Shown here: positions 18,223-26,621 of the stretch, in pieces
Layout of the letters: each line of letters opens with the position of its first letter
Numbering within the stretch: position 1 is the first letter of the stretch
NCBI GenBank assembly: GCA_040217175.1
Contig: JAVJNT010000002.1
Span: 1,372,001-1,436,000 of the forward strand
DNA from: Phycisphaerales bacterium
GTDB lineage: Bacteria > Planctomycetota > Phycisphaerae > Phycisphaerales > UBA1924
Direction: 5' to 3'
DNA: 64,000 nt
Program-made: the position numbers and the translations under genes
The notes under the pieces: generated by a model
What the model was told of the DNA's origin: nothing
The model's input: the letters and a program-made list of their open reading frames with translations, nothing else
The model's database searches: none

Positions 18223-19427
18223 AGCTCGCGATCCTCTCCACCGCCCCCAAGTGCTATAGCACGCGCCGCTTCAAGCAGGCCGCCGAGGCTCGCGGCCACA
18301 AGGTCAAGGTGCTCAACACGCTGCGTTTCTCGATCGACCTCGAGCACGGCGAGCCGAGCCTGTTCTACCGCGGCAAGGAACTGAGCGATTACGACGCCAT
18401 CCTGCCGCGCATCGGTGCTTCGATCACCTACTTCGGAACGGCGGTGGTTCGCCAGTTCGAGCAGCTCGACGTGTACACGCCCAACACGGCTAACGGCATC
18501 CTCAATTCGCGAGACAAGCTCCGCAGCCTGCAGATCCTTAGCCGTCACGACATCGGCATCCCGCACTCGTGCTATATGCGAAACCAGTTCGACGTGCTGC
18601 CCGCCATCGAGCGCATCGGCGGCGCCCCGGTCATCATCAAGCTTATCGAGGGTACCCAGGGCGTGGGCGTCATCCTCGCCGAGAGCAATAAGGTCGCCGA
18701 GGGCATCATCGAAACGCTCCAGAGCGCCAAGCAGAACGTGCTCGTGCAGAAGTTCGTGGCCGAGAGCAAGGGCAAGGACGTCCGCGCGTTGGTGGTGGGC
18801 GACCGCGTCGTCGCCGCCATGCGCCGCGTGGCGCAGGGACAAGAGTTCCGAAGCAATGTCCACCGCGGCGGACGCACCGAGCCGGTCGAGCTCGACGAGA
18901 CGTACCAGAAGGCCGCCGTCCGCGCCGCGCAGATCATGGGCCTGCGCGTCGCCGGTGTTGATCTCCTGGAGAGCAACGAGGGTCCGCAGGTGATGGAGGT
19001 CAACTCGTCGCCGGGCATGGAGGGCATCGAGGGCTGCACGGGGCTCGACATCGCTGGCTCCATCGTCGAGTACATCGCGAACCAGGTCGACTTCCCGGAA
19101 ATCGACATCCGCCAGCGGCTCACCGTCAGCGTGGGCTACGGCGTCGCCGAGATCTTCATCCCAGATGGCTCGGACTTCGTGGGCAAGACCATCGCCGAAT
19201 CGGGCTTGCGAGAGCGCGACCTGACCGTGCTGACCGTCAACCGGGGCACTGCCGTGTTCTCGAACCCCAAGGGGAGCCGCGCGCTCGAGGCCGGAGACCG
19301 GCTGCTGTGCTACGGCAAGCTCGAGACCATGCGAGACCTCGTGCCCGAACGCACGAAGCGCAAGAAGAAGCCCCGCGTGGCGAAGCTCGACCCGAGCCTG
19401 GTTGACGCCTTGGAGGCCGACAAGTGA
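18219..19427 (+). CDS. rimK: RimK-type ATP-grasp ligase fused to a C-terminal RCK_C (TrkA_C-like) domain
   Basis: A 402-residue protein starting at GTG 18219, which overlaps the upstream stop. Residues ~1-95 form the RimK N-domain (MKLAILS-type start, LPRIGASITYFG), followed by an ATP-grasp fold (VIIKLIEGTQGVGVILAES, DVRALVVGDRVVAAMRR, then VMEVNSSPGMEGIE with the Mg-binding Glu/Asn). This matches 30S S6:L-glutamate ligase RimK, about 300 residues in E. coli. About 100 further residues form an RCK_C-like domain: FVGKTIAESGLRERDL...FSNPKGSRALEAGDRLLCYG. It closely parallels the last domain of the potassium channel at 7273-8961 (GKKIMESGLRE...LEAGHE). RCK_C is a known ligand-binding regulator, including of c-di-AMP, so allosteric control of the ligase is inferred. 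Four-base overlaps on both sides mark an operon. Confidence 0.88.
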   Translation: MKLAILSTAPKCYSTRRFKQAAEARGHKVKVLNTLRFSIDLEHGEPSLFYRGKELSDYDAILPRIGASITYFGTAVVRQFEQLDVYTPNTANGILNSRDKLRSLQILSRHDIGIPHSCYMRNQFDVLPAIERIGGAPVIIKLIEGTQGVGVILAESNKVAEGIIETLQSAKQNVLVQKFVAESKGKDVRALVVGDRVVAAMRRVAQGQEFRSNVHRGGRTEPVELDETYQKAAVRAAQIMGLRVAGVDLLESNEGPQVMEVNSSPGMEGIEGCTGLDIAGSIVEYIANQVDFPEIDIRQRLTVSVGYGVAEIFIPDGSDFVGKTIAESGLRERDLTVLTVNRGTAVFSNPKGSRALEAGDRLLCYGKLETMRDLVPERTKRKKKPRVAKLDPSLVDALEADK

Positions 19428-20503
19428 GCCAGCGCATCGGCGTGCTCTCGTGGACCGACCTGGACGTCAAGCCCGGCGAGCACAAGGAGGGCCGCCTCGT
19501 CGTCTCCGAGAGCTACGCGGGGAGTGACATCGCCATCCCGTTCAGCGTCTGGCGTGGCACCTCCGACGGGCCGGCCGTCTACATCACCGCCGCCGTCCAC
19601 GGCGACGAGATCAACGGCACCGGCACCATCCGACACATCCTGATGAACTGGCCCTTCACGCTCTCGGCCGGCACGCTCGTCCTCGTACCCGTGGTCAACC
19701 TCATGGGCTTCGAGCGCAACAGCCGCTACCTGCCCGACCGCCGAGACCTCAACCGCAGCTTCCCCGGCTCGCCCACCGGCAGCCTCGCCGCCCGCCTGGC
19801 CCACGCCGTGTTCGAGGGCATCGTCAAGCCCTGCCAGTTCGGCATCGACCTGCATACGGCCGCCGTCCGCCGCACCAACTTCCCAAACGTCCGCGCGAAC
19901 CTCAAGGACGCGTCGATCGCCGAGTTTGCGCGCGCCTTCGGGGCCGAGCTCACCATGCACGGCGCCGGGCCCGAGGGCTCGCTTCGCGCCGCCGCCTGCG
20001 ACGCCGGCGTGCCAACGCTCATCCTCGAGGCCGGCGAGGTCTGGAAGGTCGAGCCCACCTACGTCGAGCACGCCGTTCGCGGCATCCGCAACTGCCTCAT
20101 CCACCTGGGCATGGTGCAGGGAGAGCCCGAGAAGCCGGCCTACCGCATCGAAGCCGATTCGTCCAAGTGGGTGCGGGCCGACCGCGGCGGCTTCCTCAGC
20201 TTCCACGTCTCGCCTGGCGAGTTCGTCGCCAAGGGCGACCCCATCGCAACGAACACCGATCTGCTTGGCAACGAGCAGAACGTGCTCGAAGCGCCACAGT
20301 CGGGCGTCATCCTGGGCATGACGACCATCCCCAGCGTCGCCCCGGGCGACCCGATCTGCCACATCGCCTACCCAAGCCGCGGCGAGCTGCAACGGGCCGA
20401 GGCCGCCCAGGACAAGCTCGCGGGCCACCACCTCCACGAGCGCACCCGCGAAGACCTGGCCCGAAACGTCCACCTCAGCGAGGCGCCCGACGCGGGCGAC
20501 TGA
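19424..20503 (+). CDS. Succinylglutamate desuccinylase / aspartoacylase family zinc deacylase
   Basis: A 359-residue protein starting at GTG 19424, overlapping the rimK stop by four bases. The zinc-binding signature H-x-x-E is in AAVHGDEINGTG (His59, Glu62), and the third ligand is probably the His in FGIDLHTAAVRR (~143). SRYLPDRRDLNRSFPG is the typical AstE/AspA substrate-binding Arg-rich block. The C-terminal ~100 residues form a beta-barrel with a lipoyl-like look (GEFVAKGDPIA). Family members hydrolyse N-acyl amino acids, but this subgroup, often encoded next to RimK ligases, has no assigned substrate. An N-acyl or glutamyl-type product of the upstream ligase is a reasonable guess only. 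Confidence 0.87.
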   Translation: MSQRIGVLSWTDLDVKPGEHKEGRLVVSESYAGSDIAIPFSVWRGTSDGPAVYITAAVHGDEINGTGTIRHILMNWPFTLSAGTLVLVPVVNLMGFERNSRYLPDRRDLNRSFPGSPTGSLAARLAHAVFEGIVKPCQFGIDLHTAAVRRTNFPNVRANLKDASIAEFARAFGAELTMHGAGPEGSLRAAACDAGVPTLILEAGEVWKVEPTYVEHAVRGIRNCLIHLGMVQGEPEKPAYRIEADSSKWVRADRGGFLSFHVSPGEFVAKGDPIATNTDLLGNEQNVLEAPQSGVILGMTTIPSVAPGDPICHIAYPSRGELQRAEAAQDKLAGHHLHERTREDLARNVHLSEAPDAGD

Positions 20504-20509
20504 TCGGCC

Positions 20510-21508
20510 TCAGGCCGCGTCTTCTTCGGCCGCCTTCTTGCGCATGTCCGCCAGCGAAGGTCCGGCCGATGGCTCGGGCAGCGACGCCATTCCCGCGAAC
20601 GCCGGCTTGGCCGGCTCGGCTTCCACGGGCTCGGGCCGCTCGTTGCCGATGCGGATGCCCGCCTGTCCGCCCTTGCCCGCGAAGGCCATGTCCAGGAGCT
20701 GGTCGTCGAACCCGTCGGGCGAGCTGCCCGTGCGTGCATAGACGTACAGCACGGCGTTGGTGATCGAGTCGAGCGTCATCGAGACGAGGAACATCAGCCC
20801 CATCCACGCGATCCCCAGCACGATGCCGAGCCCCGCGATGATCGGATCGCCCGTCATCGATGCCAGGAACATGACCGCCACGCCGGCGGCGATCCCCAGC
20901 CCCACGAAGATGCCGTTGGCCCAGTTGGCGACCAGTCCCTCGCCCCACGTCTGCTTGACGAGCGAGAACGATCGGCCGATCGCCTTGTGCGCCGGCGCTC
21001 GCTCGACGATCAGCACCGGCACCACGAAGTAGGTCATCGCCGTCCACGCCGAACCAAGCAGCGCCGCGATGATCTTGCCCACCAGCTGCGATCGTTGCTC
21101 GATCATCTTGAGCGCAAAGCCCACCGAGGCCGCGATTACCGCCCACATCAGGATCAGGCTGAACCGGTCCCACGCGATCCGGAGCCCGTCGCTGAGCTTG
21201 TAGGGCCGTCCATCGAGATGCATCATGGTGACGCCCACGAGCGCCGAGTTGAAGAACAGCGTCACGAAGTAACAGCAAAAGTACAGCAGGAAGAGCACCA
21301 GCATCGGTCCTACGTCCGACGCCGGCTCCTCGCTCATGAAGATGTTCCGCCCGGTCGTCGTGCCCACGATGGGCGCCACGAAGCTCGCCACGACCACCAG
21401 CGAAGCGATCGAGCTCAAGAGCGGGAAGAGAATGAGCTTCTTGTTCTCAGAAAGCAGCCCGAGGCTCGCCATCGAGAGCGCCCAGCCGTTGCGCATGCGT
21501 GTGAACAT
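20510..21508 (-). CDS. DUF6159-family membrane protein
   Basis: A 332-residue protein read leftward, with start ATG at 21508. About six hydrophobic segments are spread over residues 20-250 (LILFPLLSSIASLVVVASF, LVLFLLYFCCYFVTLFF, and others). The N-terminal phrase NGWALSMASLGLL...KKLILFPLLS is typical of proteins annotated DUF6159. The C-terminal ~80 residues are hydrophilic and Pro/Ala/Glu-rich. Function unknown. It is convergent with the deacylase gene (six-base gap) and has no evident operon partner. Confidence 0.7.
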   Translation of the reverse strand: MFTRMRNGWALSMASLGLLSENKKLILFPLLSSIASLVVVASFVAPIVGTTTGRNIFMSEEPASDVGPMLVLFLLYFCCYFVTLFFNSALVGVTMMHLDGRPYKLSDGLRIAWDRFSLILMWAVIAASVGFALKMIEQRSQLVGKIIAALLGSAWTAMTYFVVPVLIVERAPAHKAIGRSFSLVKQTWGEGLVANWANGIFVGLGIAAGVAVMFLASMTGDPIIAGLGIVLGIAWMGLMFLVSMTLDSITNAVLYVYARTGSSPDGFDDQLLDMAFAGKGGQAGIRIGNERPEPVEAEPAKPAFAGMASLPEPSAGPSLADMRKKAAEEDAA

Positions 21509-21652
21509 CCACCGCCTCCAGCGGGGCTCGCATCATCGAGAGCCCCTCCAAAGCGGTGCATCGACGCAACAATCGACCGTCGCGCACGTTCTCGGCTACC
21601 TGGGACGGCGCCAGTCCGAGTGTTACGACTAGGCAAGTACCCGACGTCCGAT

Positions 21653-22966
21653 TCAGGACTTACCCAGCACGAGCGCCGGCCGATAACGCCGGCTCAGGAT
21701 CGCCTCCGAGTCGGCGCCCATCCACGAGTCGAGCACGCCCGCGTACACGTGGCGGAAGTCGAGCGTGTGCTTCAGGTCGCCGCCGTCGAGGTCGCTCATT
21801 GACGGGTGCGTGCCGTGCACGCCCGGCCGCACCATCGGGCCGAACAGGAACATCGGCGCCGCGGTGCCGTGGTCGGTGCCGCCGCTGGCGTTCTGCGACA
21901 CCCGCCGCCCGAACTCGCTGAACGTCAGCGTCATCACGCGGCCGTCGTTGCCCTGCTCCTTCAGGTCCTGGTAGAACGCCCTCATCGACGAGGCCATCTG
22001 CCCCAGGAGCTGCGCATGACGCCCGTTCGCGCCGCCCTGGCCCGCGTGTGTATCGAAGCCGCCCAGCGTGGCGTAATAGATCCGCGTCTTCAGCCCCGAG
22101 CGGATCATCTGGGCGATCATCGAAAGCTGCCGCGCCAGCCCATTGCCCGGGTAGCGCACTAGCGGCTGGCTCGACACGGCCTTGCGGATCAGGTCGCTGC
22201 TGACCTGCGCATCGAGCGCCGTCTTGGTCAGGAACGCCTCGTTGCTGTCGGCGGCACGAGACTCGCGGCGGTTGAGTTGGTCGTACTTCCCCTTCAAGGA
22301 GCGATCGTGATCTTCGCCCAACCAACGGAACACGTCGGCGCTCTCGAACGACACCGGGTTCACCTTCCGGCCCTGCATCGCCAGCGGGGCGGTCCGGCCG
22401 ATCGCGACGGCGGGCGGGCCCGATGCCTGGCCCTGCTCGAGCGAGCCGCTCTCGCCCTTGCCAAAGCCCACGCACTCGCTGTCGAGGTACCGCCCGATCC
22501 AGCCGTCGCCGGTGCCGCTCGTGTCGGCCGTATGCCAGATGTCCATGCTCTTGAAGTGCGAGCGGTTCGGATTGGGATAGCCGATGCCCTGGAAGATCGA
22601 GCAAAGCCCGGCGTCGTACAGCTCCTTCATGGGCGCGAGCGCCGGGTGCAGCCCCAGCCCCTGCCTGCTATCGAGTTCCAGCGCGCGGTCCCGGGCGATG
22701 CCGATGCCACGCCGCGCCCGGTAGTACTCGTCCATGCCGTAGGGCACCACCGTGTTCAGCCCGTCGTTGCCGCCCGAGAGCTGCACGACGACCAGCACGC
22801 GGTCCTCGGGTACGCCGGCCAGGCTCGTCAGCATCGCGCTGGGCGAGGGCAGCCCCCACGCCGCCGACTGGACGAAGCCGGGCGCCGCGATGGACGCCGA
22901 CGCGAGCATGACGCCGCGTCCCAGGAACGCGCGCCGCGTAAAGGCCTTCGAATCGTGCAGGTCCAT
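21653..22966 (-). CDS. DUF1501 protein, Tat-exported sulfatase-like
   Basis: A 437-residue protein with a Tat signal (TRRAFLGRGVMLASASIAAPG, residues ~10-30). The DUF1501 core is clear: LVVVQLSGGNDGLNTVVPYG near residue 60, FHGIGYP-like FQGIGYPNPNRSHF, and the late DHGTAAPMFLFG. DUF1501 proteins resemble the alkaline-phosphatase/sulfatase fold and are very abundant in planctomycetes, nearly always paired with a DUF1800 gene, as here (the DUF1800 gene ends 70 bases upstream). The substrate is unknown. The gene is the second of a two-gene leftward operon. Confidence 0.92.
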   Translation of the reverse strand: MDLHDSKAFTRRAFLGRGVMLASASIAAPGFVQSAAWGLPSPSAMLTSLAGVPEDRVLVVVQLSGGNDGLNTVVPYGMDEYYRARRGIGIARDRALELDSRQGLGLHPALAPMKELYDAGLCSIFQGIGYPNPNRSHFKSMDIWHTADTSGTGDGWIGRYLDSECVGFGKGESGSLEQGQASGPPAVAIGRTAPLAMQGRKVNPVSFESADVFRWLGEDHDRSLKGKYDQLNRRESRAADSNEAFLTKTALDAQVSSDLIRKAVSSQPLVRYPGNGLARQLSMIAQMIRSGLKTRIYYATLGGFDTHAGQGGANGRHAQLLGQMASSMRAFYQDLKEQGNDGRVMTLTFSEFGRRVSQNASGGTDHGTAAPMFLFGPMVRPGVHGTHPSMSDLDGGDLKHTLDFRHVYAGVLDSWMGADSEAILSRRYRPALVLGKS

Positions 22967-23036
22967 GCCTCAATCCTTCCCGGTAGTTTCTTCCCGGTCG
23001 TTCCGTCCCGGTTCGCACCCGGTCCCACTCGTCGCT

Positions 23037-24614
23037 CTAGCAGAGCTGGTACTCAGGCATCGCCGCCACCAGCAGTAGCATGTCTCGCATCGCCTCGCCA
23101 TCGCGGGCGCCGCCTCGACGCCGCAGCACGTCCTCCAGCGCCGCGATCGCGTGCGTCGGCGTCCTTCCAAGCGTGTACCGAAGCACGCTGCGCACGGTAT
23201 GCTCGTCGTCGCCGTCGCCCAGGGCCGCGTGCAGCTCCTCCAGGATCGGCCCGGGCTCGTACGGCTGCATGTCGGCCAGCGCGTCGGGCCCGTTCGGCTT
23301 GCGGCCGGTCAGCAGGAACGCCAGCGTGTTCTGCCGCACGAACATCGTCGACGTGTTGATCCACGAACGCCCGCCGGCCCAGCCCGCCACCGACGGTGGG
23401 AAGAACAGGCTCTGGCCCATGAGCTCCATCGCGTCGAGCAGCGCCGACAGGTCGCGCACCGGCGTCCGCAGCTCGCGCACGCCGCCCACAACCAGCTCCG
23501 TCGGGCTCTTGATGCGCTGGCCGCGCACCGCATCGCTGTAGAAGTGCCGGCTCAGCAGCAGCTCTCGCAAGAGCGGCTTCAGCTCGTAGCGCTTCCGCAC
23601 GAACGTCGACCGCATCTCGTTGAGCACGGCCCCCTCGGCGGCCGAGTAGTCGCGCGGGTCTTCCGGCAGGCCGCCGACGAAGAACTCGTACAGCTTCCGC
23701 GTCATGAACACGCCCGTCGCCCGCTGCGCCAGGATGGCCGTGACGAAGCCCTCGCCGTTGTACGTGCCGCTGCGGCCGAAGATGCGCTTGCGGCCACCGT
23801 CGTGATTCTCGCGATCGAGCACGAACTCGTCATCGACGAACGTGTACCCCGTGAGCGCCCGCGCGCCCTCCTTGATGTCGTTCTCGCTGTACGTGCCAAC
23901 GCCCATCGAGAACAGCTCCATGAGCTCGCGCGCCAGGTTCTCGTTAGGCCGACCCTTGCGGCTGTCGTTGTTGTCCAGGTACGCCAGCATGGCCGGATCC
24001 TGGATGATCTCGTGCATGAGCTGGCCGTAGTTGCCCAGCGCGTGCCGGCGGAAGCGCTGGTTCTGCAAGAACATGTGGTAGCTGTCTTCGATCGTGCGGT
24101 AGCTCGTCGCGAAGTGGCCGTGCCAGAAGAGCGTCATCTTCTCTTCCAGCGGCCGCGGCGTCTCGATCATCCGCGTGAGCCACCATCGCTGGATCTCACG
24201 CATCTGACGACGGTCCCAGACCTGCGCCTGCTGCCGCATCGCGCGCAGGTTCGCCAGCGCGTCCTCGTTGCGCGAGCGCCGGGCCTGCGCCGCCGTCCGA
24301 CGCTCTTCCTCGGTGTACGGACGCATGATGTTGCGGTCAAAGAGATCGGCTTGCGGAGAAGCATCGTCGGCGTCGGGCGTCTCGAGCAGGTAGTCGACGG
24401 CCCGCTCGGGCCCCAATCCGGCGATCGCCGAGATCTGAGCCGGGGTCCCGCCGAAGCCGGCACGCCACAGCAGGTGCCGCGCCTCGTCGAAGCCGAACTC
24501 CGACGCCTCGATGGGCTCCCACACGCGCCGCAGCTCGACACGCTCGCGTCGCTGTCGCTCGGCGAGCGTCTCCCGCTCGCCGCCGTCCTGGGTTTGCACG
24601 CCGAGTTCGGCCAT
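23037..24614 (-). CDS. DUF1800 protein
   Basis: A 525-residue protein, first gene of the leftward DUF1800-DUF1501 pair. Diagnostic phrases are EARHLLWRAGFGGTPAQI near residue 45, EKMTLFWHGHFATS, NENLARELMELFSMGVG and YSENDIKEGARALTGY. The catalytic or binding role of this family is not known. Planctomycete members accompany DUF1501 proteins and are assumed to act on the same extracytoplasmic substrate. No classical signal peptide is visible at ATG 24614, although the DUF1501 partner has a Tat signal, so partner-assisted export is possible. Confidence 0.92.
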   Translation of the reverse strand: MAELGVQTQDGGERETLAERQRRERVELRRVWEPIEASEFGFDEARHLLWRAGFGGTPAQISAIAGLGPERAVDYLLETPDADDASPQADLFDRNIMRPYTEEERRTAAQARRSRNEDALANLRAMRQQAQVWDRRQMREIQRWWLTRMIETPRPLEEKMTLFWHGHFATSYRTIEDSYHMFLQNQRFRRHALGNYGQLMHEIIQDPAMLAYLDNNDSRKGRPNENLARELMELFSMGVGTYSENDIKEGARALTGYTFVDDEFVLDRENHDGGRKRIFGRSGTYNGEGFVTAILAQRATGVFMTRKLYEFFVGGLPEDPRDYSAAEGAVLNEMRSTFVRKRYELKPLLRELLLSRHFYSDAVRGQRIKSPTELVVGGVRELRTPVRDLSALLDAMELMGQSLFFPPSVAGWAGGRSWINTSTMFVRQNTLAFLLTGRKPNGPDALADMQPYEPGPILEELHAALGDGDDEHTVRSVLRYTLGRTPTHAIAALEDVLRRRGGARDGEAMRDMLLLVAAMPEYQLC

Positions 24615-24705
24615 GGCAGTGCTCCGCTTAATCGATCACCCCGGCCGGCCGCCGGCAGCCCCACGCCACACATCGGCCGTCCGCACGAGCGAAACGCAAC
24701 AAGGG

Positions 24706-24726
24706 GGCGGGACATTGCATCCCGCC
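24706..24726 (-). terminator. Hairpin downstream of heme A synthase
   Basis: Perfect 7-bp stem GGCGGGA/TCCCGCC with a 7-base loop, about 30 bases past the stop of the leftward heme A synthase gene. On the minus strand it is followed by a weak T-containing stretch (CCCTTGTTG). It separates this gene from DUF1800. Confidence 0.5.
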
Positions 24727-24756
24727 TCCCGATACGCCTCGTGGAGTTTGGTGGGT

Positions 24757-26430
24757 TCAGGCGACCGCGGGTTGCACGGCCCGGGACTTCCGCGATGCCA
24801 GCACCAGTCCGCCCCACACGATGGCGGCGCTCGTCGTCGCCAGCAGCAGGGCCCCGTTGGCCTGGTGGGCGAAGGTCACCAGGGCCGTCGCCGCGGGCAC
24901 GCTCGCAGCGTCCGCTAACTGATCGGCCGTCGGCACCACACGCCGCTCACCCCCGGTGACCAGCGCGAACGCCACCCAGCCGAGCGCGAACTGCAGGATG
25001 ATCGCCACGAACAGCAACCGCCCGAGCCGCCCGCACACCCGGGCGCCCCGGGCCTCGCCCGGCGCGTCGGACTCGGCCGACGGCCCTGAGCCTTGCCCCA
25101 TGAGCGCGAATCCCACGATCGCCGCCAGGATGACCACCACGATCGAGAAGCCCATGTGCCCGTAGAGCGCTGGGCCCGACCACGACGTCGGCTCGGCCGC
25201 CATGCTCCCGTGTCGGTACATCGCACCCATCACGAGCTGGAACACGAGCGACAAGAGCAACGCCCACGCACCGACGCGGACCCACGCCCTCGGCCGATCG
25301 ATCTCGCGCAGCGAGCGGGCCGCCGGCGAGAGCCACGCCGCGAACATCACCATCGACGCGAAGTACGCCTGCCCCAGCACGCCGTGGATCGTGCCCAGCG
25401 CCGGGTTGGCCTCGGTCACGCGCGTTCCGCCCAGCACGCCCTGGGCGCTCACCATCAGGATGAGCGCCGCCGCCGCCTGCGCAGGCCGGTCATGACGCAG
25501 CGAGATCAGGAACCATGCGATCGTGCCGATCGCAACGGCAACGCCCACGCCGCCGAACGTCAGCCCGCCGAGCACCCCGGCCATGTGCAGCCGCAGCCCG
25601 ACGACCAGCGCTGCGCCGATCACCAGCACCGTCGCGAGCGAGACCACCACGTCGCCCTTCTTGCGCAAGGCGGCGGTCGACCACACGAACACCGCCATCG
25701 CGATCGTCGTCACGCCAACCAAAGAGCCGAACAGCCGGTGCGTGTGCTCCAGGAAGATCCGCGGATCGGCCATGAGCGCGATCGGGTATAGGAACATGTT
25801 GGCCCCGTATGTGCCGGGCCAGTCTGGCACGGCCAGCCCCGAGCCCGTGCTCGTCACCAGCCCGCCCAGCAGCAGCAGGGGGGCCACCGCGACGAACGCC
25901 ACGATCGCGAAGCGAGACGCCCAGAACGTGGCCGGCCTCGGTGCCGGCGTGGCCCGGGCGAAGCCGCCAACCAGCCCGAACACGGCCCCGCCCGCCAGGC
26001 TTGCCGCGAGGAAGCCCAGCATCGCCACGCCCGCCGAGGGTGTCAGCCCGGCCGACCCCTGGGCCGGGGCCGCGCCGTCGATGGTCTCCGACACGAGCGA
26101 GCCCATGATCAGCAGGTTCAGGATGGCGGCCAACAGCGCCGCGGTGGCCCCAGAGGCCCAGCCGAGCCGCCGGCCACCAAACACGCCGGCGACGAGCGCT
26201 CCGATGACGACCACCAGCCCCATGCCCGGCCCAGACACGCTGGCCGGCAGGTCGAGCCAGGGTTGATGTCCGATAAGCCACACGACCCACATCGTGATCG
26301 CGGTCGCGAATCCGAGCACGACCGAGGGTCCGATGATGGCCCGGAGCGAGACCGCTTGCGTTCGGGAATCGATCGGTTCGCGGACCGTGGCGGCGTTGCC
26401 GGCGGCGATCATGGGCGAATTCGCGGTCAT
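24757..26430 (-). CDS. ctaA: COX15/CtaA-family heme A synthase with N-terminal membrane extension
   Basis: A 557-residue polytopic membrane protein. The CtaA/COX15 signatures are LLLGGLVTSTGSGLAVPDWP (about residues 200-220), with the conserved Gly-Leu-Ser/Ala-Pro-Asp-Trp-Pro patch, and EHTHRLFGSLVG with a heme-ligand His pair. Further His residues appear in the second half (GTIHGVLGQ, TFAHQANGA). It converts heme O to heme A for the A-type oxidase encoded downstream of the divergent act operon. Usual CtaA length is 300-350. Here about 180 extra N-terminal residues hold several additional hydrophobic helices. ATG 26430 is preceded by GGAG, which lies in a short hairpin. It shares a 191-base divergent region with actA. 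Confidence 0.88.
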   Translation of the reverse strand: MTANSPMIAAGNAATVREPIDSRTQAVSLRAIIGPSVVLGFATAITMWVVWLIGHQPWLDLPASVSGPGMGLVVVIGALVAGVFGGRRLGWASGATAALLAAILNLLIMGSLVSETIDGAAPAQGSAGLTPSAGVAMLGFLAASLAGGAVFGLVGGFARATPAPRPATFWASRFAIVAFVAVAPLLLLGGLVTSTGSGLAVPDWPGTYGANMFLYPIALMADPRIFLEHTHRLFGSLVGVTTIAMAVFVWSTAALRKKGDVVVSLATVLVIGAALVVGLRLHMAGVLGGLTFGGVGVAVAIGTIAWFLISLRHDRPAQAAAALILMVSAQGVLGGTRVTEANPALGTIHGVLGQAYFASMVMFAAWLSPAARSLREIDRPRAWVRVGAWALLLSLVFQLVMGAMYRHGSMAAEPTSWSGPALYGHMGFSIVVVILAAIVGFALMGQGSGPSAESDAPGEARGARVCGRLGRLLFVAIILQFALGWVAFALVTGGERRVVPTADQLADAASVPAATALVTFAHQANGALLLATTSAAIVWGGLVLASRKSRAVQPAVA

Positions 26431-26445
26431 TGAGACTCCGTCTCA
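26431..26445 (-). promoter_or_regulatory. Hairpin that encloses the ribosome site of heme A synthase
   Basis: Read on the minus strand, a perfect 6-bp inverted repeat TGAGAC-GGA-GTCTCA ends at the base before the ATG of the heme A synthase gene. The only Shine-Dalgarno-like element, GGAG, lies in its loop and first 3' stem base, five bases from the ATG. Folding would hide the ribosome site. Translational control is inferred. Confidence 0.5.
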
Positions 26446-26456
26446 CTTTCGGTAAA

Positions 26457-26473
26457 ACAGTACTTTTTTCTGT
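26457..26473. promoter_or_regulatory. 17-bp operator-like inverted repeat between ctaA and actA (copy 1)
   Basis: ACAGTA-CTTTT-TTCTGT: an inverted repeat with 6-bp arms, a 5-bp spacer and one mismatch. It sits in the divergent region between heme A synthase and actA. The same element, without mismatch, lies before the SCO/cox operon at 35657-35673. Probable binding site of a dimeric regulator; the protein is not identified. Confidence 0.6.
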
Positions 26474-26621
26474 CTGAGTGTACGCGCACGCTGCTTTTCG
26501 GTCCTCACGGTGGAAGTATTGCGGCGACGCTGGGCCACAACGCCCAGCGGTGCTTGTTTCATCCCGGAGTCGCCGTCCAACGGGTGGTTTTGGCGAGCCG
26601 GGAGAGCACGGGAGGCGTCCG

